From GCA-2687025 sp964473525 (GTDB lineage Bacteria > Poribacteria > WGA-4E > GCA-2687025), in NCBI GenBank assembly GCA_964473525.1, contig CAYYPK010000013.1, positions 1-64,000 on the forward strand: a DNA stretch of 64,000 nucleotides. The letters run 5' to 3'. Under the pieces are notes generated by a model. That model was not told the origin of the DNA, did not search any database, and saw only the letters and a program-made list of their open reading frames with translations. The position numbers were made by a program, and so were the translations under genes. This document shows positions 53,286 to 62,209 of the stretch, piece by piece. Within the stretch, counting starts at the first letter, position 1; each line of letters begins with the position of its first letter.

Positions 53286-54411
53286 CTCTCACGGCCTGTA
53301 CGTCCACGTCCCGTTCTGCCTCTACAAGTGCTACTACTGCGATTTCGCGACGTCTCCCCACGTCGCCGCGCGTGTGGATCCCTTCCTGGACTGCCTTTCT
53401 CGCGAGGCGGCGCGCTATTCCGCCGCACACGCGCCTCTGACGTCGGTCTACCTCGGCGGCGGCACTCCCTCGGTGCTCACCGGGAGTCAGATGCAGCGAC
53501 TGCTCGCCTCCATGCGGCAGGCGTTCGACATCCTCGCATCCGCCGAGGTGACGGTCGAGGCGAACCCGGAGACACTCACGGGCGAGAAGCTGGCGGCGTA
53601 CCGTGATGCAGGTGTCACGCGCCTGTCCATCGGCGTGCAGACGGACGACGACGTGGTGCTGGCGACGCTCGGCCGCGACCACTCCGTCGCCAACTCCGTC
53701 GCGGCGGTGGCGCTCGCCCGGGAGCACGGCTTCGCGACGGTCAGCGTCGATCTCATCTTCGGGTTGCCCGGGCAGCGCGCTGGTGACTGGGCCCGCACAC
53801 TGCGGGCGGGGCTCGCCCTCGACATCGATCACATCTCGCTCTACGGGCTGACGGTCGAACCAAGCACGGTGTTCGATTGGATGCGTCGCACGCAAGGCTT
53901 CACCGCGCCGTCGGACGACGCGCAGGCAGACATGTACGCCGCCGCGATAGACGGAGTCACGGAGGCGGGCTACGCACACTACGAAATCTCGAACTTCGCG
54001 CGGCCCGGACACACCAGCCGGCACAATCTCACGTACTGGGCGGACGAGCCGTACATCGGGCTGGGACCCAGCGCGTGCGGGTACATCGACGGGCGGCGCT
54101 ACACGAACGTGCGAGGGACGAAGGCCTACATGCAGCGCGTGCGGGCCGGACGATCCGCCGTGGCGGAGGACGAGACGCTTATCGGCGCCGACGCGCGCTG
54201 CCAGACGGTGGCGCTGGCTCTGCGGACGCTCGAAGGGATTCGGCTTGGCGACTACCACGCCCGCTATGGTCGAGACCTGCTGGAGGACTTCGGCAACTCC
54301 ATCGCGCCCCTACGCGATGCCGGACTGATCGGCCTGACAGATGGGCGGCTACATCTCACGCGTCGAGGCGTCATGCTCGCCAACGAGGTGTTCGTGCGCC
54401 TTCTGCCCTAG
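53239..54411 (+). CDS. hemW: Heme chaperone HemW
   Basis: About 390 residues. HemW is a radical-SAM protein that inserts heme into respiratory enzymes; it was long misannotated as coproporphyrinogen oxidase. The iron-sulfur motif is CLYKCYYCD near residue 30, preceded by GLYVHVPF. GGGTPSVL and EANPETLTGEKLAAYRDAG are family signatures, and a HemN_C-like domain follows. The start is GTG 53239, which overlaps lepB by 47 bases; no other conventional start precedes the conserved part closely. Confidence 0.92.
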   Translation: MLACGSVRSTEPWAPSSHGLYVHVPFCLYKCYYCDFATSPHVAARVDPFLDCLSREAARYSAAHAPLTSVYLGGGTPSVLTGSQMQRLLASMRQAFDILASAEVTVEANPETLTGEKLAAYRDAGVTRLSIGVQTDDDVVLATLGRDHSVANSVAAVALAREHGFATVSVDLIFGLPGQRAGDWARTLRAGLALDIDHISLYGLTVEPSTVFDWMRRTQGFTAPSDDAQADMYAAAIDGVTEAGYAHYEISNFARPGHTSRHNLTYWADEPYIGLGPSACGYIDGRRYTNVRGTKAYMQRVRAGRSAVAEDETLIGADARCQTVALALRTLEGIRLGDYHARYGRDLLEDFGNSIAPLRDAGLIGLTDGRLHLTRRGVMLANEVFVRLLP

Positions 54412-54418
54412 TCGGCGG

Positions 54419-55939
54419 TCATCCGTCTTCGTCGGACGGGACGCGCGGGCGTAGCGTCAGGCGCGTACCGTCGAAGCGCGCCTCGAGTCGCTCGAACCCC
54501 AGGAAGTGTCGTCGGAAGTCGGGGTGCGCGATGGCGTCCGCGCCGAACCGGACGACAACCCCGTCCACGTCGCTCTCTATCTCGGCCCGCGGCGCCTCCG
54601 CTGGCGCGTCGCCAGTGTCGCCCTCGGCGAGCGGGTCGAACGTGTCACCGTTCATGGGCGTGTAGACTGGCCGGCCGCTGGACAGCTTCTGCCTGACCGC
54701 CTGGATCGCCTCCGGCCTACCGTGCGTCAACACGACCGCCTTGGGCGTCAGCGAACTCACCAGACCGCACAACTGCGGTTGGTCGGCGTGCATTGGCACG
54801 TCGTATTCGACGATCCGGCACGCCAGGCGCATCGGCCCGGCGGGAGTCGGCAGCCATCCTTCAGCCAACGACGCTCGTAGCGTGTCTGGCAGGGCATCCT
54901 CGTCGCCCGACGTCGGGATGAAGATCGCGGCCGACTCGTCGCCGGCGACGGCCTCCGCGAATTCCGTCAGCGGCGCGTCCTCCCACGCGCGCATGGCGAC
55001 AACCGCGCAATCGTACCCCTCGCTGGTCCACAGGCGGGGCTCGCTGCCGGTCCACGGCCTGATGTTCGGACTCCCCGGCGTGTCGTCACCCCAGAAGACG
55101 TGCTGACGGGAGTTCTCGGCGTACCTCCGAAGCGGCTCCGCCAGGTCGTCGAGCATACCGCCCAAAGCTTCGCACACCGCAGCTCCGCGCGGTCCCACGC
55201 ACACCGAGAAGCGCGGCGTCTGCCCGGACATCATGGAGCTGCGAAGGGCAAGTAGGGCCTCCTGCGCACGACCGAACGCGCCCGCCACCACGACGACGCG
55301 GCCTCCATCGCGGACGACGTCGGCTACGGCGTCCACGAGCGCGCGTTCCATTCGCTTACGGCCGCCGTGCGTGCGGTCGCCCCCGGCGGCTCCGACGACC
55401 ACGACGTCGGGTTCGAAGTCCGCCGGCGCCTCGAACGGCCCGACTGTCCTGTGCGCGGCGACGGCTGCGTCCAGGCAGAAGAGCGCCGAGGCGTCGACGC
55501 CACGCAGGCTGACCGCGGCCGCTCCGACCACGTGTCCTGCCGGGGTCAGGGCCGCCTCGACCCCTTCGGCCACGGCGAACCACGTGTGCTCGTCAGCTGC
55601 GCGCACGGCGTCGACGTCCATGGCGGCTACATCCCCGTCCTGCGCGCCCAGCGTCGCCAACAACGCGCGCGTCGCGCGGGTGGCGACCACGGGAGTCGTG
55701 GGATAGCGCCGCTGGAACTCACCGACTGCTCCCGCGTGGTCTCGGTGCGCGTGGGTGACGAACAGGGCGTGGACGTGGCCGCCGGTGAGCGCGTGAAGGC
55801 GGTCAAGGTCGGGGAGCGCGCTCACGCCTGCCACGTGTGGACGCAAGCCGCAGTCGAGGACGATGTTCACGTCGTCGAACTGCAAGAGGTGGCAGTTTGC
55901 GCCGATTTCGAAGCCGCCTCCGATCGCGGTGTATAGCAC
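54419..55939 (-). CDS. MBL-fold beta-CASP-like ribonuclease family protein
   Basis: 506 residues. The metallo-beta-lactamase core has FEIGANCHLLQF, THAHRDHAGA (HxHxDH near 62-68), TPAGHVVGAAAV and an Asp in FCLDAAVAAH. A long inserted region (about 200-370) corresponds to the beta-CASP insert of CPSF73/RNase J-type nucleases, and MHADQPQL with VVLTHGRPEAI supply the late motifs. The C-terminal 100 residues are acidic. It is likely an RNA-processing nuclease, though the beta-CASP motifs are divergent. Convergent with hemW (7-base gap). Confidence 0.75.
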   Translation of the reverse strand: MLYTAIGGGFEIGANCHLLQFDDVNIVLDCGLRPHVAGVSALPDLDRLHALTGGHVHALFVTHAHRDHAGAVGEFQRRYPTTPVVATRATRALLATLGAQDGDVAAMDVDAVRAADEHTWFAVAEGVEAALTPAGHVVGAAAVSLRGVDASALFCLDAAVAAHRTVGPFEAPADFEPDVVVVGAAGGDRTHGGRKRMERALVDAVADVVRDGGRVVVVAGAFGRAQEALLALRSSMMSGQTPRFSVCVGPRGAAVCEALGGMLDDLAEPLRRYAENSRQHVFWGDDTPGSPNIRPWTGSEPRLWTSEGYDCAVVAMRAWEDAPLTEFAEAVAGDESAAIFIPTSGDEDALPDTLRASLAEGWLPTPAGPMRLACRIVEYDVPMHADQPQLCGLVSSLTPKAVVLTHGRPEAIQAVRQKLSSGRPVYTPMNGDTFDPLAEGDTGDAPAEAPRAEIESDVDGVVVRFGADAIAHPDFRRHFLGFERLEARFDGTRLTLRPRVPSDEDG

Positions 55940-55971
55940 GCCGCTCCCTTCGTCACCTGAACGCGCCCCAG

Positions 55972-57894
55972 CTACAGCGTGTGTCCCGCTCCAGACGATG
56001 GCATGTAGACGTTAAGTATCAGGCTTACGACGCTCAGGACGCTACGCGGAAGGAAGTCACCCAGAACCAGCCCAAGGAAGAAGGGCATGGCGCGTCGGTA
56101 CGTGGGCAGTCCCGCGAACTTCAGTATCGTGAACTTCAGCGCCCAGCTAACCATGACCGGGAACCAGAAGTAGATCATGCCGCCCCACGACGCCCCGGAC
56201 AGCACGTAGCCGGATGCGTGCAGCGGCCACCACAAGAAGCGCGTGCGCATGAACTGTAGGAACGTCACGAAGACGAACCCGCCCGCCATGTACCCAACGC
56301 CCTGCAGGTCCGGCGCCACCGGGCTCAGAGCCCACCGCTGTACCGGCCCCCACGTCTCCCACCCGAACTTGCCTACGTGCCCTCGGAACTTCGCCGCAAC
56401 GCCACCCTCATACGAGATGTGGAGGTACGCCCAGAAGGTGGCGACGCACCCCACCGCGATGGCGAGCGCCATGGCCCCCACCAAAGACCGGCCGCGCATA
56501 CCCGTGCGCTCGCCGATACGAAGCGACTCAACCTGACTGGGCATTGGGTGCGATCTGTTGCACCGGTTGAACGCGTACACGAACGTCAGCCCTGTCAGGT
56601 TCTGCGTCCCGACCCGGCGCGTACCGAAGATGTCCACGAGCATCTGTCGCGGGTTGATGCCAATCACCTCGTGGTACGGCGGCCCTAGCGCCGCGCGCAC
56701 ATGACCCAATGCCAATGCGAATGCCAGGAACAGCGCGTACCAGCCTACGACTACCCACGGCGACATGCCCACGAGCACGCACATCGCGACGACAGCGGCG
56801 CCACTCGCCACGGTCAACACCCCCAGCGTCCGGTAGCGCAGGGGCTCGTCGCCGGCCGTGGGCTCAGCCTGCCGGCCGACGGCGATGCGGACCACCTCCG
56901 CTATGTGGCGTCTGCCTGTCCAGAGGGCGATGACAGCGACGCCGATCCACCCGCCGGACGCGCGGTCGTTGAGGTGCAGATCTTCCCACCCGGCCACGGC
57001 TCCCAGCACACGCTCGGCGCGCGTCAGCCAGAAGAAGAACCAGCAGGAGAAGGCGAGGTCTAACGGCATGAAGTACGCGAGACCGACGATGGCGAAGTTG
57101 TACGACATGGACACATACCCGATGGCGTTCCACGGCCGGTCTCGCAGGAAAGGGTCGAGACGGTAGTTGGGCGGGAACGCCGGGACGAACGGGAACAGGT
57201 CGTGCACGCCGTTAAGCAGGCGCACGGATCCCGCAAGGCCGATGCCTATCCATAGCGCCCGGCTCTTCCAGAACGTGGTGTTCGTCGTCATCTGCAATGG
57301 CAACTGGGTCAACGGGAAGCTGAGCTTCTCGCGGTCCATCCACTGTCGACGCAGGATCAGGCCGAGGCACAGGACCGATCCGTAGAGGGCTGTGATGAAG
57401 AGGGACCAGAACGCCACGGGCACGAGCCAAGCGCGCATGTGCTCACGAATGTAGAGGCTCGATTCGCCGTCGAAGTAGCCAGTCAAAAGCAGCGGGTTGG
57501 TGACCGTCAGCCACGACGGAATCAGCCGCGCAAACAGCTCGAGGTACTGATTCTCAGGCGTCGCGAACCAGAACGGGTGCGCGAGGGCGCCCATGAAGAT
57601 GGCCATCATCGCGTGGCCCGAGATCGTGGACACCATCGTCACCATCACGTACGACAGCAGCAGCTCGCGTGGCGTGAACGCCGCCGTCGGCCCCCATCGC
57701 TTCACGAGCGCGTTGACGATCAGCAGCAACGACAGCGTGAAGATGGCGTTGGAGAACGGCGAGACGAGCGTGTACACGGCGTACCATAGCTCGCTCGCGA
57801 TGCCCACCCAGTACGCGTTCACGACGGTGAGAAAGAGCCCCAGCACGACGGCCCGCGCGCGGAACGAGGCAGGGGGCGGAGAGGTCGGCTTCAC
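55972..57894 (-). CDS. DUF6785/DUF6784-type polytopic membrane protein 2
   Basis: 640 residues from GTG 57894. The longer upstream frame crosses the inverted repeat and is not protein-like. About twelve hydrophobic segments; shares with copy 1 NAYWVGIASELWY, AHPFWFATPENQY, LIPSWLTVTNP, SSLYIREHMRAW, FMPLDLAFSCWFFFW, RSHPMPSQVES and LWWPLHASGYVLSG. The family resembles transporters but has no established substrate. It is divergent from an enolase-superfamily dehydratase gene and close to a Gfo/Idh/MocA oxidoreductase gene, suggesting sugar-acid uptake. Confidence 0.75.
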   Translation of the reverse strand: MKPTSPPPASFRARAVVLGLFLTVVNAYWVGIASELWYAVYTLVSPFSNAIFTLSLLLIVNALVKRWGPTAAFTPRELLLSYVMVTMVSTISGHAMMAIFMGALAHPFWFATPENQYLELFARLIPSWLTVTNPLLLTGYFDGESSLYIREHMRAWLVPVAFWSLFITALYGSVLCLGLILRRQWMDREKLSFPLTQLPLQMTTNTTFWKSRALWIGIGLAGSVRLLNGVHDLFPFVPAFPPNYRLDPFLRDRPWNAIGYVSMSYNFAIVGLAYFMPLDLAFSCWFFFWLTRAERVLGAVAGWEDLHLNDRASGGWIGVAVIALWTGRRHIAEVVRIAVGRQAEPTAGDEPLRYRTLGVLTVASGAAVVAMCVLVGMSPWVVVGWYALFLAFALALGHVRAALGPPYHEVIGINPRQMLVDIFGTRRVGTQNLTGLTFVYAFNRCNRSHPMPSQVESLRIGERTGMRGRSLVGAMALAIAVGCVATFWAYLHISYEGGVAAKFRGHVGKFGWETWGPVQRWALSPVAPDLQGVGYMAGGFVFVTFLQFMRTRFLWWPLHASGYVLSGASWGGMIYFWFPVMVSWALKFTILKFAGLPTYRRAMPFFLGLVLGDFLPRSVLSVVSLILNVYMPSSGAGHTL

Positions 57895-58299
57895 GCGGCG
57901 GATGACTCTGGTGGATGCTCTGGTGAAGGGCGTCGGAGAGACTTCTGGACAGCGGCGCCTGCACGCCGTAGGGTATCCCACCGTGAGCGCCCACGCACCC
58001 CGACGGTCACCCGTGGGTGGGCTCATCGAAAGTTGGCGGCGGCCGCCGTGGCGCAGGCGCGCGCTCGCGATGTCATGCTGAGGAGCCGAAGGCGACGGAG
58101 CATCCCGGGGCACGCGAGCTACCGTTCTCTGTGTCATGGCGGCCGGGCGCCCTGACCGTGGCGTCGGCACGGAAGAGATGCTTCGCCTTCGGCTCAGCAT
58201 GACGGCCTGGCGGGCACGGAAGGGCGCCGCTACCAACGCTTCGCGAGCACAACCGTGACTCGTCGGACCCGCCTTCGCCTTGGCCTTGGAGACGGACAC
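57895..58299. other. Divergent intergenic region carrying an inverted repeat
   Basis: About 400 bases between the DUF6785 gene and the dehydratase gene. It holds a large imperfect inverted repeat (58072-58203) and a pair of 10-base direct repeats around its right arm. No gene is seen in it. Confidence 0.7.
58072..58203. repeat. Imperfect inverted repeat (REP/MITE-like)
   Basis: The left arm 58072-58106 and the reverse complement of the right arm 58175-58203 share GTCATGCTGAG, CCGAAGGCGA and AGCATC blocks. The left arm has two extra triplets (GAG at 58083, CGG at 58096). The loop is 68 bases. GGCACGGAAG flanks the right arm at 58166-58175 and 58213-58222. It looks like a dispersed palindromic element; no other copy is visible in the window. 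Confidence 0.8.
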
Positions 58300-59478
58300 G
58301 TGGAGATAACCGGCGTCCGAACCGTCGTCGTCAACGCGGAGATGCGCAACTGGGTCTTCGTGAAAGTAGAGACCGATCAGGACGGCCTGTGGGGATGGGG
58401 CGAGGCGTCCCTGGAGTGGAAGACTCGCGCGGTAGTCGGCGCGGTCGAGGATTTCGCCCCAATGCTCGTGGGCGCGGATCCCACACGCATCGAACACCTC
58501 TACCAGAAGATGTACCGGCACTCGTTCTGGCGCATGGGCGTCATAGGTATGTCGGCGATATCGGGGATTGAGCAGGCGCTCTGGGACATCGCGGGGAAGT
58601 ACAGGCAGGCTCCCGTGTACGAGCTCCTCGGCGGCCGCGTACGCGACAAGGTACGGATGTACACGCACCTCGGCGGCGGGGACATGTCCGCCGTGTACGA
58701 CACGCAGATGCAGGAGGACGCCTCGCGGTTCGTCGAGCTTGCGCAGGAGGTCGTGGCGCAGGGATACACGGCGGTGAAAGCCCTACTGACGCCGTTCACG
58801 GAGTCGCTGAGCAGCGCCGTGGACTACGCGTACGCCGAAGGCGTGATGCGCGCCTTGCGGGATGGGCTCGGAGACGCCGTGGACATCATGGTCGACTGCC
58901 ACGGCCGTCATTTCCCGGCAAACGCCATCGAGTTCTGTCGCGTGCTCGCGCCATACCGCCCGTACTTCGTTGAGGAGCCGGTGCCGCCCGAGAACGTCGA
59001 CGCCATGGCCGAGGTGCGCCGCGCCAGCCCTGTGCCGATTGCCACGGGCGAACGACTCGTGACGCGCTTCGAGTTCCGCGAGGTGCTGGAGAAGCAGGCG
59101 TGTCACGTGATCCAACCGGACCTGTGCCACTGCGGCGGGCTGTGGGAGGCGAAGAAGATCGCCGCGATGGCGGAGACGTACTACGTGGGCGTGGCGCCGC
59201 ACAATCCGCTCGGGCCGGTGGCCAACGCCGCGGCGTTGCACTTCGCGCTAAGCACGCCGAACTTCCTGATACAGGAGGACATGCTCACCGACGTGCCGTG
59301 GCGCTGGGACGTCGTCAAGCACGACCTGCAAACCAAGGACGGCCACTGGCTCCCGACGAGCGCGCCTGGGCTCGGTGTCGAGGTCGACGAGGACGAGGCG
59401 CGCAAACACCCCTTCAAGCAAGAGGTCATGCACTCCCTCAACGCGCGGGCGGCCGACGGCGCCGTTCTCGACTGGTGA
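58300..59478 (+). CDS. Enolase-superfamily sugar-acid dehydratase (D-galactonate dehydratase-like)
   Basis: 392 residues from GTG 58300, chosen because GGAGACGG lies just upstream and VEITGVRTVVVNAEMRNWVFV is the family N-terminus. A GTG at 58255 is also in frame. Capping domain, then the barrel with the Mg ligands Asp in IMVDCHGR, Glu in FVEEPVPPEN and Glu in ATGERLVTRFEF, and the catalytic His region in GVAPHNPLGP. These match the mandelate racemase subgroup that dehydrates galactonate or related aldonates. Exact substrate unknown. Next to a DUF6785 protein (divergent) and catabolic neighbours. Confidence 0.85.
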   Translation: MEITGVRTVVVNAEMRNWVFVKVETDQDGLWGWGEASLEWKTRAVVGAVEDFAPMLVGADPTRIEHLYQKMYRHSFWRMGVIGMSAISGIEQALWDIAGKYRQAPVYELLGGRVRDKVRMYTHLGGGDMSAVYDTQMQEDASRFVELAQEVVAQGYTAVKALLTPFTESLSSAVDYAYAEGVMRALRDGLGDAVDIMVDCHGRHFPANAIEFCRVLAPYRPYFVEEPVPPENVDAMAEVRRASPVPIATGERLVTRFEFREVLEKQACHVIQPDLCHCGGLWEAKKIAAMAETYYVGVAPHNPLGPVANAAALHFALSTPNFLIQEDMLTDVPWRWDVVKHDLQTKDGHWLPTSAPGLGVEVDEDEARKHPFKQEVMHSLNARAADGAVLDW

Positions 59479-59497
59479 CCGCGCCTGCGTCGCGGGC

Positions 59498-60664
59498 CTA
59501 GCCCGAGACGATGTCCGCCACGTCCATGGTATACACCTGGCGCTCGCCCTCATGCGTCGAATCGAAGCAGACCTGAGTCCCGTCGCGGTTCCAACGGGGG
59601 TGCAGGTCGCACCGGATCTCGCCGGTGGCCTCGGGCATCGTGTAGAACTCGCCGATGTCCACGCGTGTGTCGTCCTCTGGACGGTACAGCATCAGCGTGC
59701 GGTGGTTGTCGCGGTTCGGGTACGCATCGTTGAGGATCCATCGCCTGTCGGGAGAGTAGGAGCAGTGTCCGTCTCGTGTGAGGATCCCGTCGCCGACGAC
59801 TGCGCGTTCGTCGCTGAGGTCGCCGTACAGGAAGAACCTGTCGCCGACATCGTGGTGGCGCGCCCAAGCGAGCACGTGGTCGCTCCCCATCCAGTCGAAA
59901 TGCGACACGATCTCGTGGTCGGCGAGCAGGCAGATGTCCGAGCCGTCGGGACTGGCCGTGAACAGCCGTGTCTCCCACCCTCCCGAGGGCAGCTTCCACC
60001 GGTGCAGGAAGACGAACCGCGACCCATTCGCGTTGAAGAGCAGGTGGTTGAACCAGTGCTCCGCGCCATCCATCGTCGGCTTCGGCGCAATCGCGGCGAC
60101 CTGCGCGAGCGTAACGATGAGGCTGGCCGCCCCAGTCGCCATGTCCATGTGCCAGATGCCGTCGTTGTCGGGGCACGGATCGCCTTCGCTGGGGTCTGGC
60201 ACGGACGCGTACCCGTATCCAGGCCGCGTGCGGTGGACGCGCGCGAAGTTCAGCGTGACCGCCTGTGAGCCGTCCTTGCTGACCGCGTACACGGGCGCCG
60301 GCAGCTCGCGCGCCTCGACCCCGCCCAGCGTCCGTACAACGGACACCAGGCGGCCGTCCCGCGTGTCGTTGTGCACGAACGCCGCCTCAGCCGTCGGGTC
60401 TAGCCAGTGGATCATGGAGCCCTGCTGCCAGTTCCACGCGCGGGTTCTCGCGATGGGCGCCCACGCGTGGTTTCCCTCCGTGTCGATGAGGCCGATGCCC
60501 GCGGCGGCGTCCGCTCGCGGCGGGCGGTCCATGAACTCCGTCTCGAGGGCGGCGATGTACCGCCCGCTCGGATCCCAGGGCGTCTTGTCGTAGTAGCCGT
60601 GGAAGTGAAACCGCGGCCCGCTCGTGACGGCGACTGGCTCTCGGTGGTCTATGACTGTCGGCAT
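59498..60664 (-). CDS. Oligogalacturonate-lyase-like beta-propeller protein
   Basis: 388 residues from ATG 60664, without a signal peptide. It reads as a six- or seven-bladed propeller of the TolB/oligogalacturonate lyase kind: FHFHGYYDKTPWDPSGRYI, WNWQQGSMIHWL, HMDMATGAASLIV, HFDWMGSDHVLAW, HCSYSPDRRWILND and DLHPRWNRDGTQVCFDSTHEG. The His residues in the first and last segments could form a metal site as in such lyases. The gene starts eight bases after the oxidoreductase stop, so they are one operon. The role is likely sugar or uronate breakdown; not proven. Confidence 0.7.
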   Translation of the reverse strand: MPTVIDHREPVAVTSGPRFHFHGYYDKTPWDPSGRYIAALETEFMDRPPRADAAAGIGLIDTEGNHAWAPIARTRAWNWQQGSMIHWLDPTAEAAFVHNDTRDGRLVSVVRTLGGVEARELPAPVYAVSKDGSQAVTLNFARVHRTRPGYGYASVPDPSEGDPCPDNDGIWHMDMATGAASLIVTLAQVAAIAPKPTMDGAEHWFNHLLFNANGSRFVFLHRWKLPSGGWETRLFTASPDGSDICLLADHEIVSHFDWMGSDHVLAWARHHDVGDRFFLYGDLSDERAVVGDGILTRDGHCSYSPDRRWILNDAYPNRDNHRTLMLYRPEDDTRVDIGEFYTMPEATGEIRCDLHPRWNRDGTQVCFDSTHEGERQVYTMDVADIVSG

Positions 60665-60672
60665 TGTGGCGA

Positions 60673-61725
60673 TTACTCCGGCGAGGGCACGACGACCTCG
60701 GCCCCGGTCTGAGAACTCTCGACGATGGCGTCGAGCACGAGCATCTCGCGGTAGCCGTCTTCCAGGTTGGCCGCGCACTCCGTGTCGTCGAGGATGGCGC
60801 GCGCCCACGCCGTGAACTCCTCGCGATACCCGGGACGGATGACGCCGTCCTGATAGGTGATCCCACCGTCCCAGTGGAGGATGGGGTTGTCCGCGTAGCC
60901 GCCCTGACCCACCGGTAGACCGGGCGCGGAGTACCTCAGCTTCGTCCAGTTGTACGTCTCGACGAACGACGGGCCGTCTCCAAGGATCATCGTGCGGTTG
61001 TCGAAGAGAGGGCTGGGCGTCGCGATTGTCTGACTGCCGGCGACACCCGACGCGAACCGGAAGTTGATCGCGGCGGCGTACTGCTCCTTGTCCGCTTGCG
61101 TCCGGAGGACACTGACAGCGGCAATATCGCCCATGAACGACCGCGCGAGGTCGAGGTGGTGGATGATGTGGTCCAGCAGGAAGAAGCGGAACATGTCCGC
61201 GTCGGAATCCCGGTCCATACCCCAGTCCATGCGCATACCCGGCCCGGGGGCGTAGTAGTGCGCGTGGTACGCGATGGGCTTGCCGAACTCTGGACGCGTC
61301 ATGATCTCGCGCGCCATGCGGTTAACAGGGCAGTGCCGCTGCACGGTGCCCATGAGCACCTTGAGGTCGGTCCCGGCGGCGGCGTCGCGGAACCGTTTGG
61401 CGTGCTCGGCCGTCAGCGCGGGCGGCTTCTCCGTGAACACGTGCAGGCCGCGCGACAACGCCTCAACGCCAACGTCGGCGTGCACGAACGGCGGCGCGGC
61501 GATCATCACGCCGTCGAGATCCTCGTTGTCGAACATCTCACGGTGGTCGGCGTAGTGCCGCTCCGCGCGGTACTTGTCCGCCGCTGCGGCGGCGCGTTCC
61601 GCGTTGACGTCGCACGTCGCCACGAGGCGAATCTCGTCCACGAGCATCAACGCGGGGAACAGCACGCCGGACGGCATGCCTCCGCACCCGACCGCCCCGA
61701 TGCGGAGTCTGTTCGTCGCTGCCAT
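60673..61725 (-). CDS. Gfo/Idh/MocA-family oxidoreductase
   Basis: 350 residues from ATG 61725 (AGGAG nine bases upstream; an ATG at 61734 abuts that site). An NAD(P)-binding Rossmann domain begins LRIGAVGCGGMPSG, with EKPPALTAEHAKRF as the conserved EKP motif. The C-terminal domain has RDSDADMFRFFLLDHIIHHLDLARSF with the catalytic His/Asp pair. These enzymes oxidise or epimerise sugars and inositols. The operon with the propeller gene and the divergent dehydratase suggests a sugar-acid pathway. Confidence 0.88.
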   Translation of the reverse strand: MAATNRLRIGAVGCGGMPSGVLFPALMLVDEIRLVATCDVNAERAAAAADKYRAERHYADHREMFDNEDLDGVMIAAPPFVHADVGVEALSRGLHVFTEKPPALTAEHAKRFRDAAAGTDLKVLMGTVQRHCPVNRMAREIMTRPEFGKPIAYHAHYYAPGPGMRMDWGMDRDSDADMFRFFLLDHIIHHLDLARSFMGDIAAVSVLRTQADKEQYAAAINFRFASGVAGSQTIATPSPLFDNRTMILGDGPSFVETYNWTKLRYSAPGLPVGQGGYADNPILHWDGGITYQDGVIRPGYREEFTAWARAILDDTECAANLEDGYREMLVLDAIVESSQTGAEVVVPSPE

Positions 61726-61767
61726 GCGTTGCATCTCCTTCGACCGTTGAAGCGAAGTGGGAGTGGA

Positions 61768-62040
61768 TCAGTACGTGACGCGGAAGTCGTCGTAATGTGG
61801 CGCTGGAGTCAGTGGTTGGACCGACAGGCCCTGCACGCGTCCCGTCGACGGCCCGCGTTCGAGGTCGCGTAGCATCTCGTCGCACATCTCCTTCGTGCCG
61901 ACGATGACCGCCTCGACCGTGCCGTTGGGCACGTTGCGCACGTAGCCGGTGATGCCCAGCCTACGCGCGCACGCGTGCGCGTAGTACCGGTAGCCAACCC
62001 CCTGCACACGACCCGACACACGAATGTCGTACGCGACCAT
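61768..62040 (-). CDS. acyP: Acylphosphatase
   Basis: 90 residues, the typical length. It hydrolyses acyl phosphates such as 1,3-bisphosphoglycerate. Start ATG 62040 with AGGAG close upstream. Active-site motifs: VSGRVQGVGYRYYA (phosphate loop with Arg) and GYVRNVPNGTVEAVIVG (with the catalytic Asn). It stands upstream of the oxidoreductase operon; a metabolic link is not evident. Confidence 0.93.
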   Translation of the reverse strand: MVAYDIRVSGRVQGVGYRYYAHACARRLGITGYVRNVPNGTVEAVIVGTKEMCDEMLRDLERGPSTGRVQGLSVQPLTPAPHYDDFRVTY

Positions 62041-62086
62041 GGCGCTCCTGTCTTTCGTGCGCACCCAGGCGAGTGCATCCAGGGCC

Positions 62087-62095
62087 TGGTATAAT
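62087..62095 (+). promoter_or_regulatory. Extended -10 element of ABC-F gene 2
   Basis: TGGTATAAT, a perfect TATAAT with the TG extension, 115 bases before ATG 62210. No -35 hexamer is obvious. Confidence 0.65.
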
Positions 62096-62209
62096 ACGGT
62101 AGCTCTGCGGCGCCGCAAACCTGGCGGAGCCCAACCGGAGGCGCGTGCGTGTTCGACTAAGGACAGCCCACCCGACCCCTCGCGACACCCGTCACGACCG
62201 GAGGCCTCC

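Noticed and set aside
57895..58668. N-terminal extension of the second DUF6785 protein upstream of GTG 57894
   Set aside because: It crosses the inverted repeat and the start of the divergent dehydratase gene, and its sequence has no membrane or domain character.
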